A DNA stretch of 38,188 nucleotides from a virus. The notes below the pieces were generated by a model that saw only the letters and a program-made list of their open reading frames with translations, did no database searches and was not told the origin of the DNA. How positions within the stretch are numbered: the stretch's first letter is position 1; each line of letters starts with the position of its first letter. Shown here one piece after another: positions 25,031 to 31,979 of this stretch. The translations under genes were made by a program, and so were the position numbers. Where the stretch lies: positions 1 through 38,188 of the IMG/VR virus record IMGVR_UViG_3300002835_000477; one strand, 5' to 3'.

Positions 25031-25057
25031 TGGTTTACGTCCTTCAAGACGTAGCCA
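25031..25057 (-). other. Stem-loop in the leader of the HU-like gene
   Basis: TACGTC and GACGTA (6 bp) enclose a 6-nt loop and are extended by TGG/CCA after a small internal loop. It lies between the end of the 47-aa gene and the HU-like gene. No T-run follows, so RNA processing or stability control is more likely than termination (inference). Confidence 0.4.
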
Positions 25058-25061
25058 TAGG

Positions 25062-25205
25062 TTAAAAAAACCAGGCTATTCCGCAGAGCAGGATTATACC
25101 CAGTCCAATGTATACAGTTAGCTTAAATTGCTTTAAATCGTATAGAATAGTGATATCTTCTTCTTTGAAAAACATAAAAGTGGGTGGTGTTTTGTCTTTG
25201 CGCAT
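25062..25205 (-). CDS. 47-aa protein with C-terminal membrane anchor
   Basis: ATG 25205 with GGAG 6 nt upstream, 3 nt after the ligase stop. The first ~28 residues are charged and polar (MRKDKTPPTFMFFKEED...), followed by a hydrophobic helix of about 19 residues (VYIGLGIILLCGIAWFF) that ends the protein. This is tail-anchored topology with the soluble part probably in the cytoplasm. No family recognised. Confidence 0.6.
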   Translation of the reverse strand: MRKDKTPPTFMFFKEEDITILYDLKQFKLTVYIGLGIILLCGIAWFF

Positions 25206-25208
25206 AGT

Positions 25209-26288
25209 TTACTCCGTTGGTTCACCAAGAGAATTACATTCTCTTAGGGATACAAAAATTGGTTTCAGCGGCGTCCCAGCCATGCTCAAAGTTTCATACT
25301 CAACTGTTGCATATTTTCCGACATAAGTCTCTGGATCAATTGAACTTAAGAATTCATGCGTACCTTTGGGCTTTGCACTAAATACTGTTGAAGCTTTACT
25401 ACGTAAATTGAATACTGGATGATTGCGTTTATCTAAGTCAAACCCGACAATCATAAATTCAGCAGACTGTGCTTTTTTGTACTTAAACTGATCGGATGAA
25501 CGAATATTGTGCTGATATAGACCGTCTAAGTTTTTGATAACTGTCCCCTCATAGCCCTCAGCAATTGCTTTGTTATAACAGATTTCTATATCTTCGTGGG
25601 AGTAACACATAGTTCCAATAATAGCGAATACTGTTGGATTTAATTGAGAGGATTTCCAATTGGCCATGAAAGCTCTACGTTGGCTGTATACGTGTTCTGA
25701 GTCTGCGATATCAAAGATTCCAGCTGTTAGATCTTTTGAAAGTTCATTAGGTTTTTTAACTGCAGATTGGATCTCTTGAAGGTACTTTCCATGAATATAT
25801 AATTCACAGTTGAGCTCCTCTGATCTGAGTGCAGCCATAGCTTCAAAGACTTGTTCGTGGAGGTGTTTGACAGATGGGTAAACTTCTCCGCCACGACTGT
25901 ACCAAGTAAGTGTTTGACCGGTTCGGCGAACAATAGCGTTAACTCCGTCTAGTTTAGGAGTTGATACACAGGGAAATTTAACATTGTTTAATTGGTCTTG
26001 ATAAGCTTTTACTTTCATAGGCAGTTTAACTTCACTATCACAAGTAAGGCTTGTTGAATAACCCGACTTGAGCTTCTTGGTGACAAGAGCTTCAGCTTCG
26101 AGTATGGCTTGTTGTTCAGGAGTTGTTTCATTTGCACGGCCGGTATTTTTTGGTGTACACGTTGTTGTTTGTGACTGAAGTTTACCTCCGAGTTGTCCAA
26201 ACGTACATGTAAAAGTTGCTCCTTCAGTGGAAACTGACCATTGTTGAGTGGCGCCTAATTTCGTGGATTTGTAGAGTATTTGAGTCAT
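25209..26288 (-). CDS. ATP-dependent DNA ligase with WGR-like N-terminus
   Basis: 359 aa. Residues ~1-75 resemble a WGR domain (QQWSVSTEG, FGQLGGKLQ), a DNA-binding module often fused to phage ligases. The nucleotidyltransferase domain follows: motif I PKLDG with adenylated Lys112, motif III Glu162 (NCELYIHG), motif IV GYEGTVIK (Glu247), motif V FKYKK (268-272). A short OB-like C-terminus closes it (TVEYETLSMAGTPLKPIF). The enzyme seals nicks, for example at Okazaki fragments. ATG is 8 nt after AAGG and 10 nt after the helicase stop. Confidence 0.92.
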   Translation of the reverse strand: MTQILYKSTKLGATQQWSVSTEGATFTCTFGQLGGKLQSQTTTCTPKNTGRANETTPEQQAILEAEALVTKKLKSGYSTSLTCDSEVKLPMKVKAYQDQLNNVKFPCVSTPKLDGVNAIVRRTGQTLTWYSRGGEVYPSVKHLHEQVFEAMAALRSEELNCELYIHGKYLQEIQSAVKKPNELSKDLTAGIFDIADSEHVYSQRRAFMANWKSSQLNPTVFAIIGTMCYSHEDIEICYNKAIAEGYEGTVIKNLDGLYQHNIRSSDQFKYKKAQSAEFMIVGFDLDKRNHPVFNLRSKASTVFSAKPKGTHEFLSSIDPETYVGKYATVEYETLSMAGTPLKPIFVSLRECNSLGEPTE

Positions 26289-26298
26289 TAAAGAGGCC

Positions 26299-27750
26299 TT
26301 ACAAGTTAAGATATTGAGCGTTTATGAGATTATGCCTGTGTCGTGTCACGCTGACAAAGTATAAACATAGCTCAGCTCGTTTTGCATTGTCATCACCTTT
26401 AAATTTACCGGTTAGTATTTCTTTCATAGTAAGATTAAGATCATCATCCAATTCCACTTCGTCAAATGTGGCACCTTTACTGGTATGAGCAGTAAGTAAT
26501 GTTAACTGATGTTTTGTACCTTTATGCTCTTTGGCTTTTTCGTACGCGTTAATAATTTCTTCAGATCCAAAACTCAGGATAAGATTAATAGCGGCTTTGA
26601 TTGCTGGTTGTACTTCATCAAGACTTTTAAGATACTTAAATAGTGATGTTGTTTCACGGAAGCGTGGGGTTTGTTTACCGTACTCATCAATGTCATGTTG
26701 AAGATGTTTGAGTTCATGATCCCGTTGGACATGTCCTGGTTTTGCGTATGCTAAGGCGAGAGGTAATTTAAACATCTGGGCCAATTTTGCGGAACTCGAT
26801 AAATTATATGGGACTTTACGTGAGTTAAGTTCAATCATCTTGCCGATCAATGTGACATTATTGCGGGATATGTAGGCTTTTGTACGGATGACTGGATCTG
26901 CTGGATAAAGCATGCCTCGGAACTCTGCGGAAGCATTAAGGTGCGTATTAAGAAATTCTTGTATTGCTGGGGCATACATATTATCTACACGAAAGGATTG
27001 CGTAAGAGTAAGAACTTTTGCGTCTGCGAAACGTTCAAAGCCATTTTCTAGATCAAGGAATTCAAAGATGCGTTGATTTTGATCTCCAACAATGACTAAG
27101 TGACCTGTTGGGATCGCTTCGATAATATCAAGTGCAATTGCGGATAAATCTTGAGCTTCATCAACTAATAATTTGTCGACAAATGGAAGTTGTATGACTC
27201 CTCGTTTGACTAAAACATGGAAGAGTTTTAGGTAAAATGAGTGAGTAACTGGTATGTCTCCCTTAGCCATTGCGTTCATTACAATCTTTGCATGAGGGAT
27301 TAGACTAAACTCAAAGTCGTCATCCTGATCTTTTACGTAGTCATCTAAGGATGTGTACTTAGAATTACAGTAAGATTCAATCAGTTGTAAAATGAGTGAG
27401 TCTTTACCAAAAGGGCGTTTTGGTAGGTTTTGTAAATCCATCCAAGTTAGAAATGGTTTAACCGGTCCTAAGCCGTATCGTGCATGTACTTGACCGTGTG
27501 CGAATGCGTGAAGTGTTGATACCATTGCATTAGTGCCAAATTCAATACGAGCGTCTGCAGAAGCTTTTGCTCCGAATATAAGATAACGTATGAGCTTAGT
27601 TGGGTTAAGGGCTTTAAACCGTGCTGAAGCCTCAATTAGTGATGTGCTTTTTGCCGCTCCTGCGACAGCTTCGATAGCAAGAACGGGGCTTGTGGGGTTT
27701 AGAAATTCATCAAAGATTTCTAGTTGTTGGTTGGACCAAACGAATGACAT
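26299..27750 (-). CDS. SF1 DNA helicase, UvrD/Dda-like
   Basis: 483 aa with superfamily 1 motifs: Walker A AVAGAAKST (28-36; GAAKS instead of GSGKT), motif II VDEAQD (196-201), motif III GDQNQRIF (222-229), motif IV with QSFR, and near the end TAHTSKGATFDEV and YFVSVTRHRHNL (motifs V/VI). N4 also carries a ~430-aa SF1 helicase in its replication genes. SD AGGAG is 5 nt before ATG, which overlaps the preceding stop by 1 nt. Confidence 0.92.
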   Translation of the reverse strand: MSFVWSNQQLEIFDEFLNPTSPVLAIEAVAGAAKSTSLIEASARFKALNPTKLIRYLIFGAKASADARIEFGTNAMVSTLHAFAHGQVHARYGLGPVKPFLTWMDLQNLPKRPFGKDSLILQLIESYCNSKYTSLDDYVKDQDDDFEFSLIPHAKIVMNAMAKGDIPVTHSFYLKLFHVLVKRGVIQLPFVDKLLVDEAQDLSAIALDIIEAIPTGHLVIVGDQNQRIFEFLDLENGFERFADAKVLTLTQSFRVDNMYAPAIQEFLNTHLNASAEFRGMLYPADPVIRTKAYISRNNVTLIGKMIELNSRKVPYNLSSSAKLAQMFKLPLALAYAKPGHVQRDHELKHLQHDIDEYGKQTPRFRETTSLFKYLKSLDEVQPAIKAAINLILSFGSEEIINAYEKAKEHKGTKHQLTLLTAHTSKGATFDEVELDDDLNLTMKEILTGKFKGDDNAKRAELCLYFVSVTRHRHNLINAQYLNL

Positions 27751-28124
27751 TAAAACTCCTGCTGATGTAGTGAAATTGGTGTTAAGTAAGGACGAAGAGT
27801 AGTTAGAACAACTGTTAGTATAAATGGGTCTAATTTACTGTCTAAAGACGGTAATACTTGTGTTAGAACCCAGGTATATAGTTCCTTAGTCACTGGGATG
27901 TTTTCACAATGTATAAATTTAAAAGTTTTTGGTCTAAGTATTCCCATTTTTAAACCTCTAACTGTTGCAAGTAGTGGTAATTGTAAACTATAACCATTTT
28001 CAAATATGAGTTCGATACAAGGTCTATGGGTTGCTCTTGAGGCTTGACAAGTCATAAAAGATTCTTCATCTATGTATAAGGGAATGTTCATATGTTTTTC
28101 ATGAAAAGAAAACGATGAATTCAT
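27750..28124 (-). CDS. Hypothetical protein, 124 aa, divergent paralogue of its neighbour
   Basis: Starts ATG 28124 (AAGG about 9 nt upstream), overlapping the neighbour by 4 nt; a second Met at residue 12 is a less likely start because it has no SD. The core (ELIFENGYSLQL ... FKFIHCE ... WVLTQVLPSLDSKLDPFILTVVLTTL) can be lined up with the 99-aa protein at 28121-28420 with the same order of hydrophobic and Pro/Leu positions. This suggests tandem duplication followed by strong divergence. Function unknown. Confidence 0.7.
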   Translation of the reverse strand: MNSSFSFHEKHMNIPLYIDEESFMTCQASRATHRPCIELIFENGYSLQLPLLATVRGLKMGILRPKTFKFIHCENIPVTKELYTWVLTQVLPSLDSKLDPFILTVVLTTLRPYLTPISLHQQEF

Positions 28125-28420
28125 TGTATTGCGCCTTTAAAAGTAAGTTGTTCTGGCGGTAGGACAAACAGATGACGAATAGATTCTGGACAAGTGTTGA
28201 TGCTAATTGCAAAGAGTATTGGGTTAGTGTTAAGTCTTGGAAGAAGACTCGTATGTATGTACTCAACAATTGTATCTGGGTGTGGCGATTCTGTAGATTG
28301 TTTCCAAATAAATGATATAACATTTGCTTTTGAAGGACGTCTGAAATTTGAGTTAAGATCATATAAGTCTAAATTTCTAATAGATCCATCGGAGTAGCGT
28401 AAAATAACTTTATGTTGCAT
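28121..28420 (-). CDS. Hypothetical protein, 99 aa, divergent paralogue of its neighbour
   Basis: ATG 28420 with AAGGA 6 nt upstream. The pattern VILRYSDGSIRNLDL ... VISFIWKQ ... YIHTSLLPRLNTNPILFAISINTC mirrors the downstream 124-aa protein. No known domain seen. It is preceded by two tandem hairpins (28442-28484) in the 63-nt spacer. Confidence 0.7.
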   Translation of the reverse strand: MQHKVILRYSDGSIRNLDLYDLNSNFRRPSKANVISFIWKQSTESPHPDTIVEYIHTSLLPRLNTNPILFAISINTCPESIRHLFVLPPEQLTFKGAIQ

Positions 28421-28441
28421 ATGTGATCCTTTAAGTAATTA

Positions 28442-28484
28442 ATACAATACTCTAAAGAGTACTGTATGATCACTCAAGAGTGAT
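28442..28484 (-). other. Tandem hairpins overlapping a stop codon
   Basis: Two perfect or near-perfect palindromes lie back to back: 28469-28484 (ATCACTC/GAGTGAT, 7 bp) overlapping the TAA of the upstream gene, and 28442-28467 (12 bp with one mismatch, ATACAATACTCT against AGAGTACTGTAT). The second is followed on the - strand by TAATTACTT, which is T-poor for a terminator. Candidate roles are an RNase III-type processing site, attenuator, or protein-binding operator. Confidence 0.5.
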
Positions 28485-28825
28485 TATAGAACTGAATCAA
28501 TATCGTCTACTAATTCTGGCTCTGATTGTGGTGCAATTTCCAAAGGCTCAAGAGATTTGAGGTCGGATGATGCTTTAGGTGCAGCAGCGGCTTTTGCTTT
28601 AGGTGCGGCTGGTTGACGTAAGGTTACTGTTGTTTGACCGGACTCATCAGTTTCTCCGATGGAGATATTAGTGAAGTCTGGGAATTGTGGGAAAGCATCT
28701 TGCAGCATTGGTGTAATAGCGCGTTTGATTGCTGGGCCTGCATCAGTTGTAAGTGCTTCTTGAATAAGGTCAAGCAACTGTGCTTTAGTGAGTGTAATTT
28801 GAATTTCAGATTTGATAATTTCCAT
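28484..28825 (-). CDS. Hypothetical protein with Ala/Lys/Pro linker and acidic tail, 113 aa
   Basis: ATG 28825 is chosen (AAGGGA 5 nt upstream) over an upstream start at 28870. The first ~70 residues form a compact domain beginning MEIIKSEIQITLTKAQLLDLI; residues ~75-92 are an Ala/Lys/Pro-rich flexible linker, and the C-terminus is acidic and hydrophobic (PELVDDIDSVL). A tail of that kind often mediates contacts with replication proteins, and the gene sits three genes from the SSB-like gene; this is suggestive only. No family recognised. Confidence 0.7.
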   Translation of the reverse strand: MEIIKSEIQITLTKAQLLDLIQEALTTDAGPAIKRAITPMLQDAFPQFPDFTNISIGETDESGQTTVTLRQPAAPKAKAAAAPKASSDLKSLEPLEIAPQSEPELVDDIDSVL

Positions 28826-28856
28826 GTGGATCCCTTTTAAAATATGGTGGTAATAG

Positions 28857-29165
28857 TTAATGGGCTTCATTAAAAAGCTTGTCTTTTAGTAGATAACCTT
28901 CTAAAGCCCAAATCTGTTCTCGCGCATCGCTGTATGCAATCTTCTTGCCAATTTCTTCGTCGAAGTTTGCCATAGAAGCTGCAGCAGATTTTCCAATAAT
29001 AACAAAGTTATTTTGTAAGACCATTGCACATACCGTGGAAGTAGTGTTAGGGACAACCCAATACTCTACGTATTTAATGCACGAGTCAATATGCTCGGGA
29101 GTTAAACGTGGTGCGTTAAGACCTTTTGACTGGATTTCGGCTTCGAGTTGTGTTTCGTTAATCAT
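28857..29165 (-). CDS. N4 Gp49 / Sf6 gene 66 family protein
   Basis: 102 aa from ATG 29165 (AGGAG 7 nt upstream; a longer reading from 29198 lacks an SD). The sequence follows the family closely: MINETQLEAEIQSKGLNAPRLTP at the start, IDSCIKYVEYWVVP, then LQNNFVIIGKSAAASMANFDEEIGKKIAY and AREQIWALEGYLLKDKL at the end. The family is found in N4, Sf6 and many other phages and its function is unknown. It gives independent support for N4-type ancestry of this operon. It follows the 66-aa gene by one base. Confidence 0.88.
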   Translation of the reverse strand: MINETQLEAEIQSKGLNAPRLTPEHIDSCIKYVEYWVVPNTTSTVCAMVLQNNFVIIGKSAAASMANFDEEIGKKIAYSDAREQIWALEGYLLKDKLFNEAH

Positions 29166-29166
29166 A

Positions 29167-29367
29167 CTAGGACTCCTGTGTAGTGAGTGATTTGTCAAAG
29201 TCGACTAGAGATCTGCGGAGTTCAATACTCAAAGAGTCAGTGATCTTTGTGCAGTCTCGGACTGTTTTACTAGCTTCCTTGGATTGTACAAGGATAAAAG
29301 CAGTAATGGACCCGAGTTCGGCTTCAAGAGCCTCTACTCGCTGATATAATAGTGGTAGATCCACCAT
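29167..29367 (-). CDS. Small coiled-coil hypothetical protein, 66 aa
   Basis: The ATG at 29367 overlaps the SSB-like stop (TAATG). The N-terminal ~22 residues have heptad-like Leu/Val spacing (LPLLYQRVEALEAELGSI), then a Ser/Thr/Lys-rich helix. The SD of the next gene is formed by its last codons. No family recognised. Coupling with SSB and Gp49-like genes suggests a role in the same process. Confidence 0.62.
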   Translation of the reverse strand: MVDLPLLYQRVEALEAELGSITAFILVQSKEASKTVRDCTKITDSLSIELRRSLVDFDKSLTTQES

Positions 29368-30119
29368 TAAAATGGATCCGCTGCAGTTTCAGTAGCTACT
29401 TCAATAGCTGGAGCTTTACCGGCACCTTTGATTAGGTTAAGCTCTTGAATACAAATTTTGTTGTTACGATTTTTGTACTCAATTGATGGGTTAGCAAGTG
29501 CAGTTGCGATAGCAGCATCGATTGCTACTGGCTCAGTTTTTCCTGCATCTTTTTCTGTTTGTGAAAGACGATCTTTAGTGAACATTGCGTCCATGTTGAT
29601 GTCTTGGTTACGCCATGTACGTTTACCATCTGTATCAAGAGTTACAAGGAATGATGTAACAGCTGTAAATTGTTTTCCAACAAGACCTTTCCAGTGTTCA
29701 ACTTCTTTTGTACCGGCTTTTGCGAATGTAACAGTACCTTTAGTGATACCTGCACCGAATGTTGCTTCGTCATTACCAACGATTTTCCAAAGGTTTTTGA
29801 TTTGTCCAATTGAACGGAGGTTATCGTACTCTGCGCCTTCAGTATCAAGGAATGTTTTGACTCCGTTAACAGAATACTCTCCTGCTTTAACAACACCTTT
29901 GTCATCTTTTCCGACTTTCATTTTGAAGAAGCCAGTCCAATCTACGGTTTTACCTTCAGCATCTTCCAGTTTGAGGCAGAAACGTTGGTTGTCAATCTCG
30001 TATGCTTCTACGATTGTTACTAAGTGTGCTCCAGCTGTGTTGATCTTTGATCCGCTGCGACCTAATTTTGCTTTGTCTTCATCTGACATGTTGTTCATTA
30101 CGTTGAGAATTATACTCAT
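29367..30119 (-). CDS. Putative single-stranded DNA-binding protein (N4 gp45-like)
   Basis: 250 aa, close to the size of N4 SSB. The body is beta-rich with many Lys and aromatic residues (TVDWTGFFKMKVG, RFCLKLEDAEG, EVEHWKGLVGKQFTAVTSF), and the C-terminus ends in TAADPF, resembling the acidic-Phe tail of SSBs that binds partner proteins. It stands between the recombination ATPase and Gp49-like genes, the place of SSB in N4. If the homology holds, it may both coat ssDNA and activate host RNA polymerase at late promoters, as shown for N4 SSB. SD AAGGAA with a rather long spacer precedes ATG 30119. Confidence 0.65.
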   Translation of the reverse strand: MSIILNVMNNMSDEDKAKLGRSGSKINTAGAHLVTIVEAYEIDNQRFCLKLEDAEGKTVDWTGFFKMKVGKDDKGVVKAGEYSVNGVKTFLDTEGAEYDNLRSIGQIKNLWKIVGNDEATFGAGITKGTVTFAKAGTKEVEHWKGLVGKQFTAVTSFLVTLDTDGKRTWRNQDINMDAMFTKDRLSQTEKDAGKTEPVAIDAAIATALANPSIEYKNRNNKICIQELNLIKGAGKAPAIEVATETAADPF

Positions 30120-30198
30120 AGTTGTGTTTCCTTGTTTAGTTAAATTAAAATGGTTCCAGCTATGCTGCGACTAAATTGCGAGTGGTTGGCAGTTAAGG
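30120..30198 (-). other. 79-nt AT-rich leader upstream of the SSB-like gene
   Basis: This is one of the few real spacers of the operon. The part nearest the SSB gene on the - strand (ATTTTAATTTAACTAAACA) is AT-rich, as are N4 middle promoters, but no consensus can be confirmed by eye. It may be a promoter or simply a leader. Confidence 0.25.
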
Positions 30199-30435
30199 TC
30201 AGGCTGACAACGAGCGAAGATATAACACTAAATCATTTACTTGCTCTGGGGTGGATGTTTGTAGAACAGTTTTGAGACGAGCTCCGTTTGAGCCAGGCTC
30301 ATCCGATATGTCAATTCCAATTGCTGCTTCTACAGCATCTTCAAATTCAATACGAGTTAATTTTAGAACATATCCAGGCTTTGGTGAGAATTCACTCATT
30401 AAGTCCCGGATTTGTTTGGAGGATAGGGTGCTCAT
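30199..30435 (-). CDS. 78-aa protein resembling an N-terminal domain of abortive-infection-like proteins
   Basis: The ATG overlaps the stop of the ATPase gene (ATGA) with a weak SD. The sequence LMSEFSPKPGYVLKLTRIEFEDAVEAAIGIDISDEPGSNGARLKTVL matches a pattern I know from the start of many bacterial multidomain proteins of the abortive-infection type: KPGYVLdFsn..F..f....g.dI followed by G.SkG.rL..fl. Here the domain stands alone. It may be a mimic or antagonist of such proteins, or an ordinary small DNA- or protein-binding module reused by them. The call rests on memory of the pattern and should be checked by profile search. Confidence 0.55.
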   Translation of the reverse strand: MSTLSSKQIRDLMSEFSPKPGYVLKLTRIEFEDAVEAAIGIDISDEPGSNGARLKTVLQTSTPEQVNDLVLYLRSLSA

Positions 30436-31163
30436 ACTACTTGTTCATCCACAATTTTTTTTGATTTTGTGAGAATCTGCTCAAGATCATCAACAGATTT
30501 GCGTACAAATTTGAAGTGGCCTTCAGGCAGTTTTGTTTTTGTTGTGTCTGTATCTGAGAATACATCTGCCGTGTACTTGAATTGACGATCTTCCATGATA
30601 GTTTCAACAACAGTTGAGAATGACTCTTCAATAACGTTGGTGTGTTCTTTACCTTTTGTTGTAACGTACCGTTTAGTGTTTGGAGTGTGTCCCAAACGTG
30701 GAGGGTAATGAGCTGTGACATATGAGAATTTACCGTAAGTGAGTGTTGATGACTTAATGGCTTCAATGATACGTGTGATTGAGTTGTTGTAGGCGTTCCA
30801 TACATCAAACCCAGAAGAGTGTTCTGCAGCCCAACGATTGAATAACTTTGTCATAAGAGTAAATGTATCGATGAGGATACGATCAACTTTGTCTGAAGCA
30901 AATGATTTGTAGATAGAAGCTTCGATTTTATCCACCATTTCAATATCGTTGATGTCGAAACTGTGGTAGATGAAAAGAAATTCTGAGTCATCATCACTGA
31001 TGGATTTGTTATCAAAGTTAAAGATTACTGTACGTTTCTTTTCTTCTGGAGCAAGTTGTGAGAATGCGTAGCTTTTACCTGAACCTGTTTCCGATGCGAA
31101 TAGAACTGGGTACTGACTAGTGAGTTTTTTGCGTGCTGTTAGGTCGAGATTTTCTAGTAACAT
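30432..31163 (-). CDS. RecA-like P-loop ATPase (Sak4 / phage AAA_24 type)
   Basis: 243 aa with Walker A ASETGSGKS (23-31) and Walker B DRILIDT (94-100, Asp99). The later region has SYVTAHYPPRLG, where a His or Gln follows the sensor strand, and a C-terminal Lys-rich helix. This is the minimal RecA-core architecture of phage Sak4-like annealases and ATP-binding proteins that work with SSB; N4 also encodes an ATPase next to its SSB. SD GGAGG is 8 nt before ATG 31163. Confidence 0.82.
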   Translation of the reverse strand: MLLENLDLTARKKLTSQYPVLFASETGSGKSYAFSQLAPEEKKRTVIFNFDNKSISDDDSEFLFIYHSFDINDIEMVDKIEASIYKSFASDKVDRILIDTFTLMTKLFNRWAAEHSSGFDVWNAYNNSITRIIEAIKSSTLTYGKFSYVTAHYPPRLGHTPNTKRYVTTKGKEHTNVIEESFSTVVETIMEDRQFKYTADVFSDTDTTKTKLPEGHFKFVRKSVDDLEQILTKSKKIVDEQVV

Positions 31164-31168
31164 ATAAG

Positions 31169-31948
31169 TTACCTCCTTGATTTAATAAAATTGATTACTC
31201 GTCTTTTTAGGGAGTGTTGATCTTTTGGTACTAAGAAGCGTTGATTTAACTGAGTTAAAGCTTGCTCCAATTGTTGGTCTGAGGCTCCAAGTTCCAGTAG
31301 TTCAAATCCTGCACGAAGTAGGACTCTGGTACGACTGCCTTTGGAAGCGTATGGGTAGAATGGCACTTGGTCAATAAGTTCAGATAAGTCCATAGATATA
31401 TCTGGGCTATGTTCACCGGGTTGTGGTGGTGGGAGGATATAATCCTCGACTATGAGGGGATGACCACTGAAACTTGATAGGACAATTGAGTCCGCATATG
31501 AGTAAAATACTTGAGCAGGTTTTGCACTAGCTGGATCCATATCAGATATTAATCCATGGTACTGAATACCTTTAATAAGTCTGCGATATTCGTCACGTGT
31601 GACAGGTGTCGAAAGAGGTAATAATACCCTATATTTGGTTAAATTATGCTGAGAACTTGTTGTTCCAATGATACATTGTAAGTCCTCATCAAGGAGTTGG
31701 GTAAGCCTCTGGTGGATGGTGAGACTGGTGCTATCAACATCAATAACAACAAACTGTGTAGTTGAACAAATATTTGAGGTTAATCTATGATTTCCTAAGA
31801 ATGCAAATGGAGAGTACATGTAGTCTTTAGTCAATAGATGAATGAGCTGTTTAAACGAACATTGAAAGTACTTGGTAAAGTGTGTGAAATCTGCTCGTTC
31901 ATCTTTAGATAAACCTGGGACTGGATGAATTGATAAGCGAATGTCCAA
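31169..31948 (-). CDS. AEP-type DNA primase with PriCT-like C-terminus (TTG start)
   Basis: 259 aa starting with TTG at 31948, 5 nt after a perfect AAGGAGG; the next in-frame ATG is ~43 residues later and would remove part of the fold. The archaeo-eukaryotic primase signature is visible: FVVIDVD (Asp70 and Asp72), TTSSQHNLTKYRVLLPLS with His101, then SDMDPASAKPAQVFY. The C-terminal ~55 residues (GSRTRVLLRAGFELLELGASDQQL) resemble the PriCT domain of primases. It probably makes primers and functions with the DUF3987-like helicase encoded just upstream. Confidence 0.82.
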   Translation of the reverse strand: MDIRLSIHPVPGLSKDERADFTHFTKYFQCSFKQLIHLLTKDYMYSPFAFLGNHRLTSNICSTTQFVVIDVDSTSLTIHQRLTQLLDEDLQCIIGTTSSQHNLTKYRVLLPLSTPVTRDEYRRLIKGIQYHGLISDMDPASAKPAQVFYSYADSIVLSSFSGHPLIVEDYILPPPQPGEHSPDISMDLSELIDQVPFYPYASKGSRTRVLLRAGFELLELGASDQQLEQALTQLNQRFLVPKDQHSLKRRVINFIKSRR

Positions 31949-31979
31949 AAATACCTCCTTACAAAATAGGGTGAATGAG

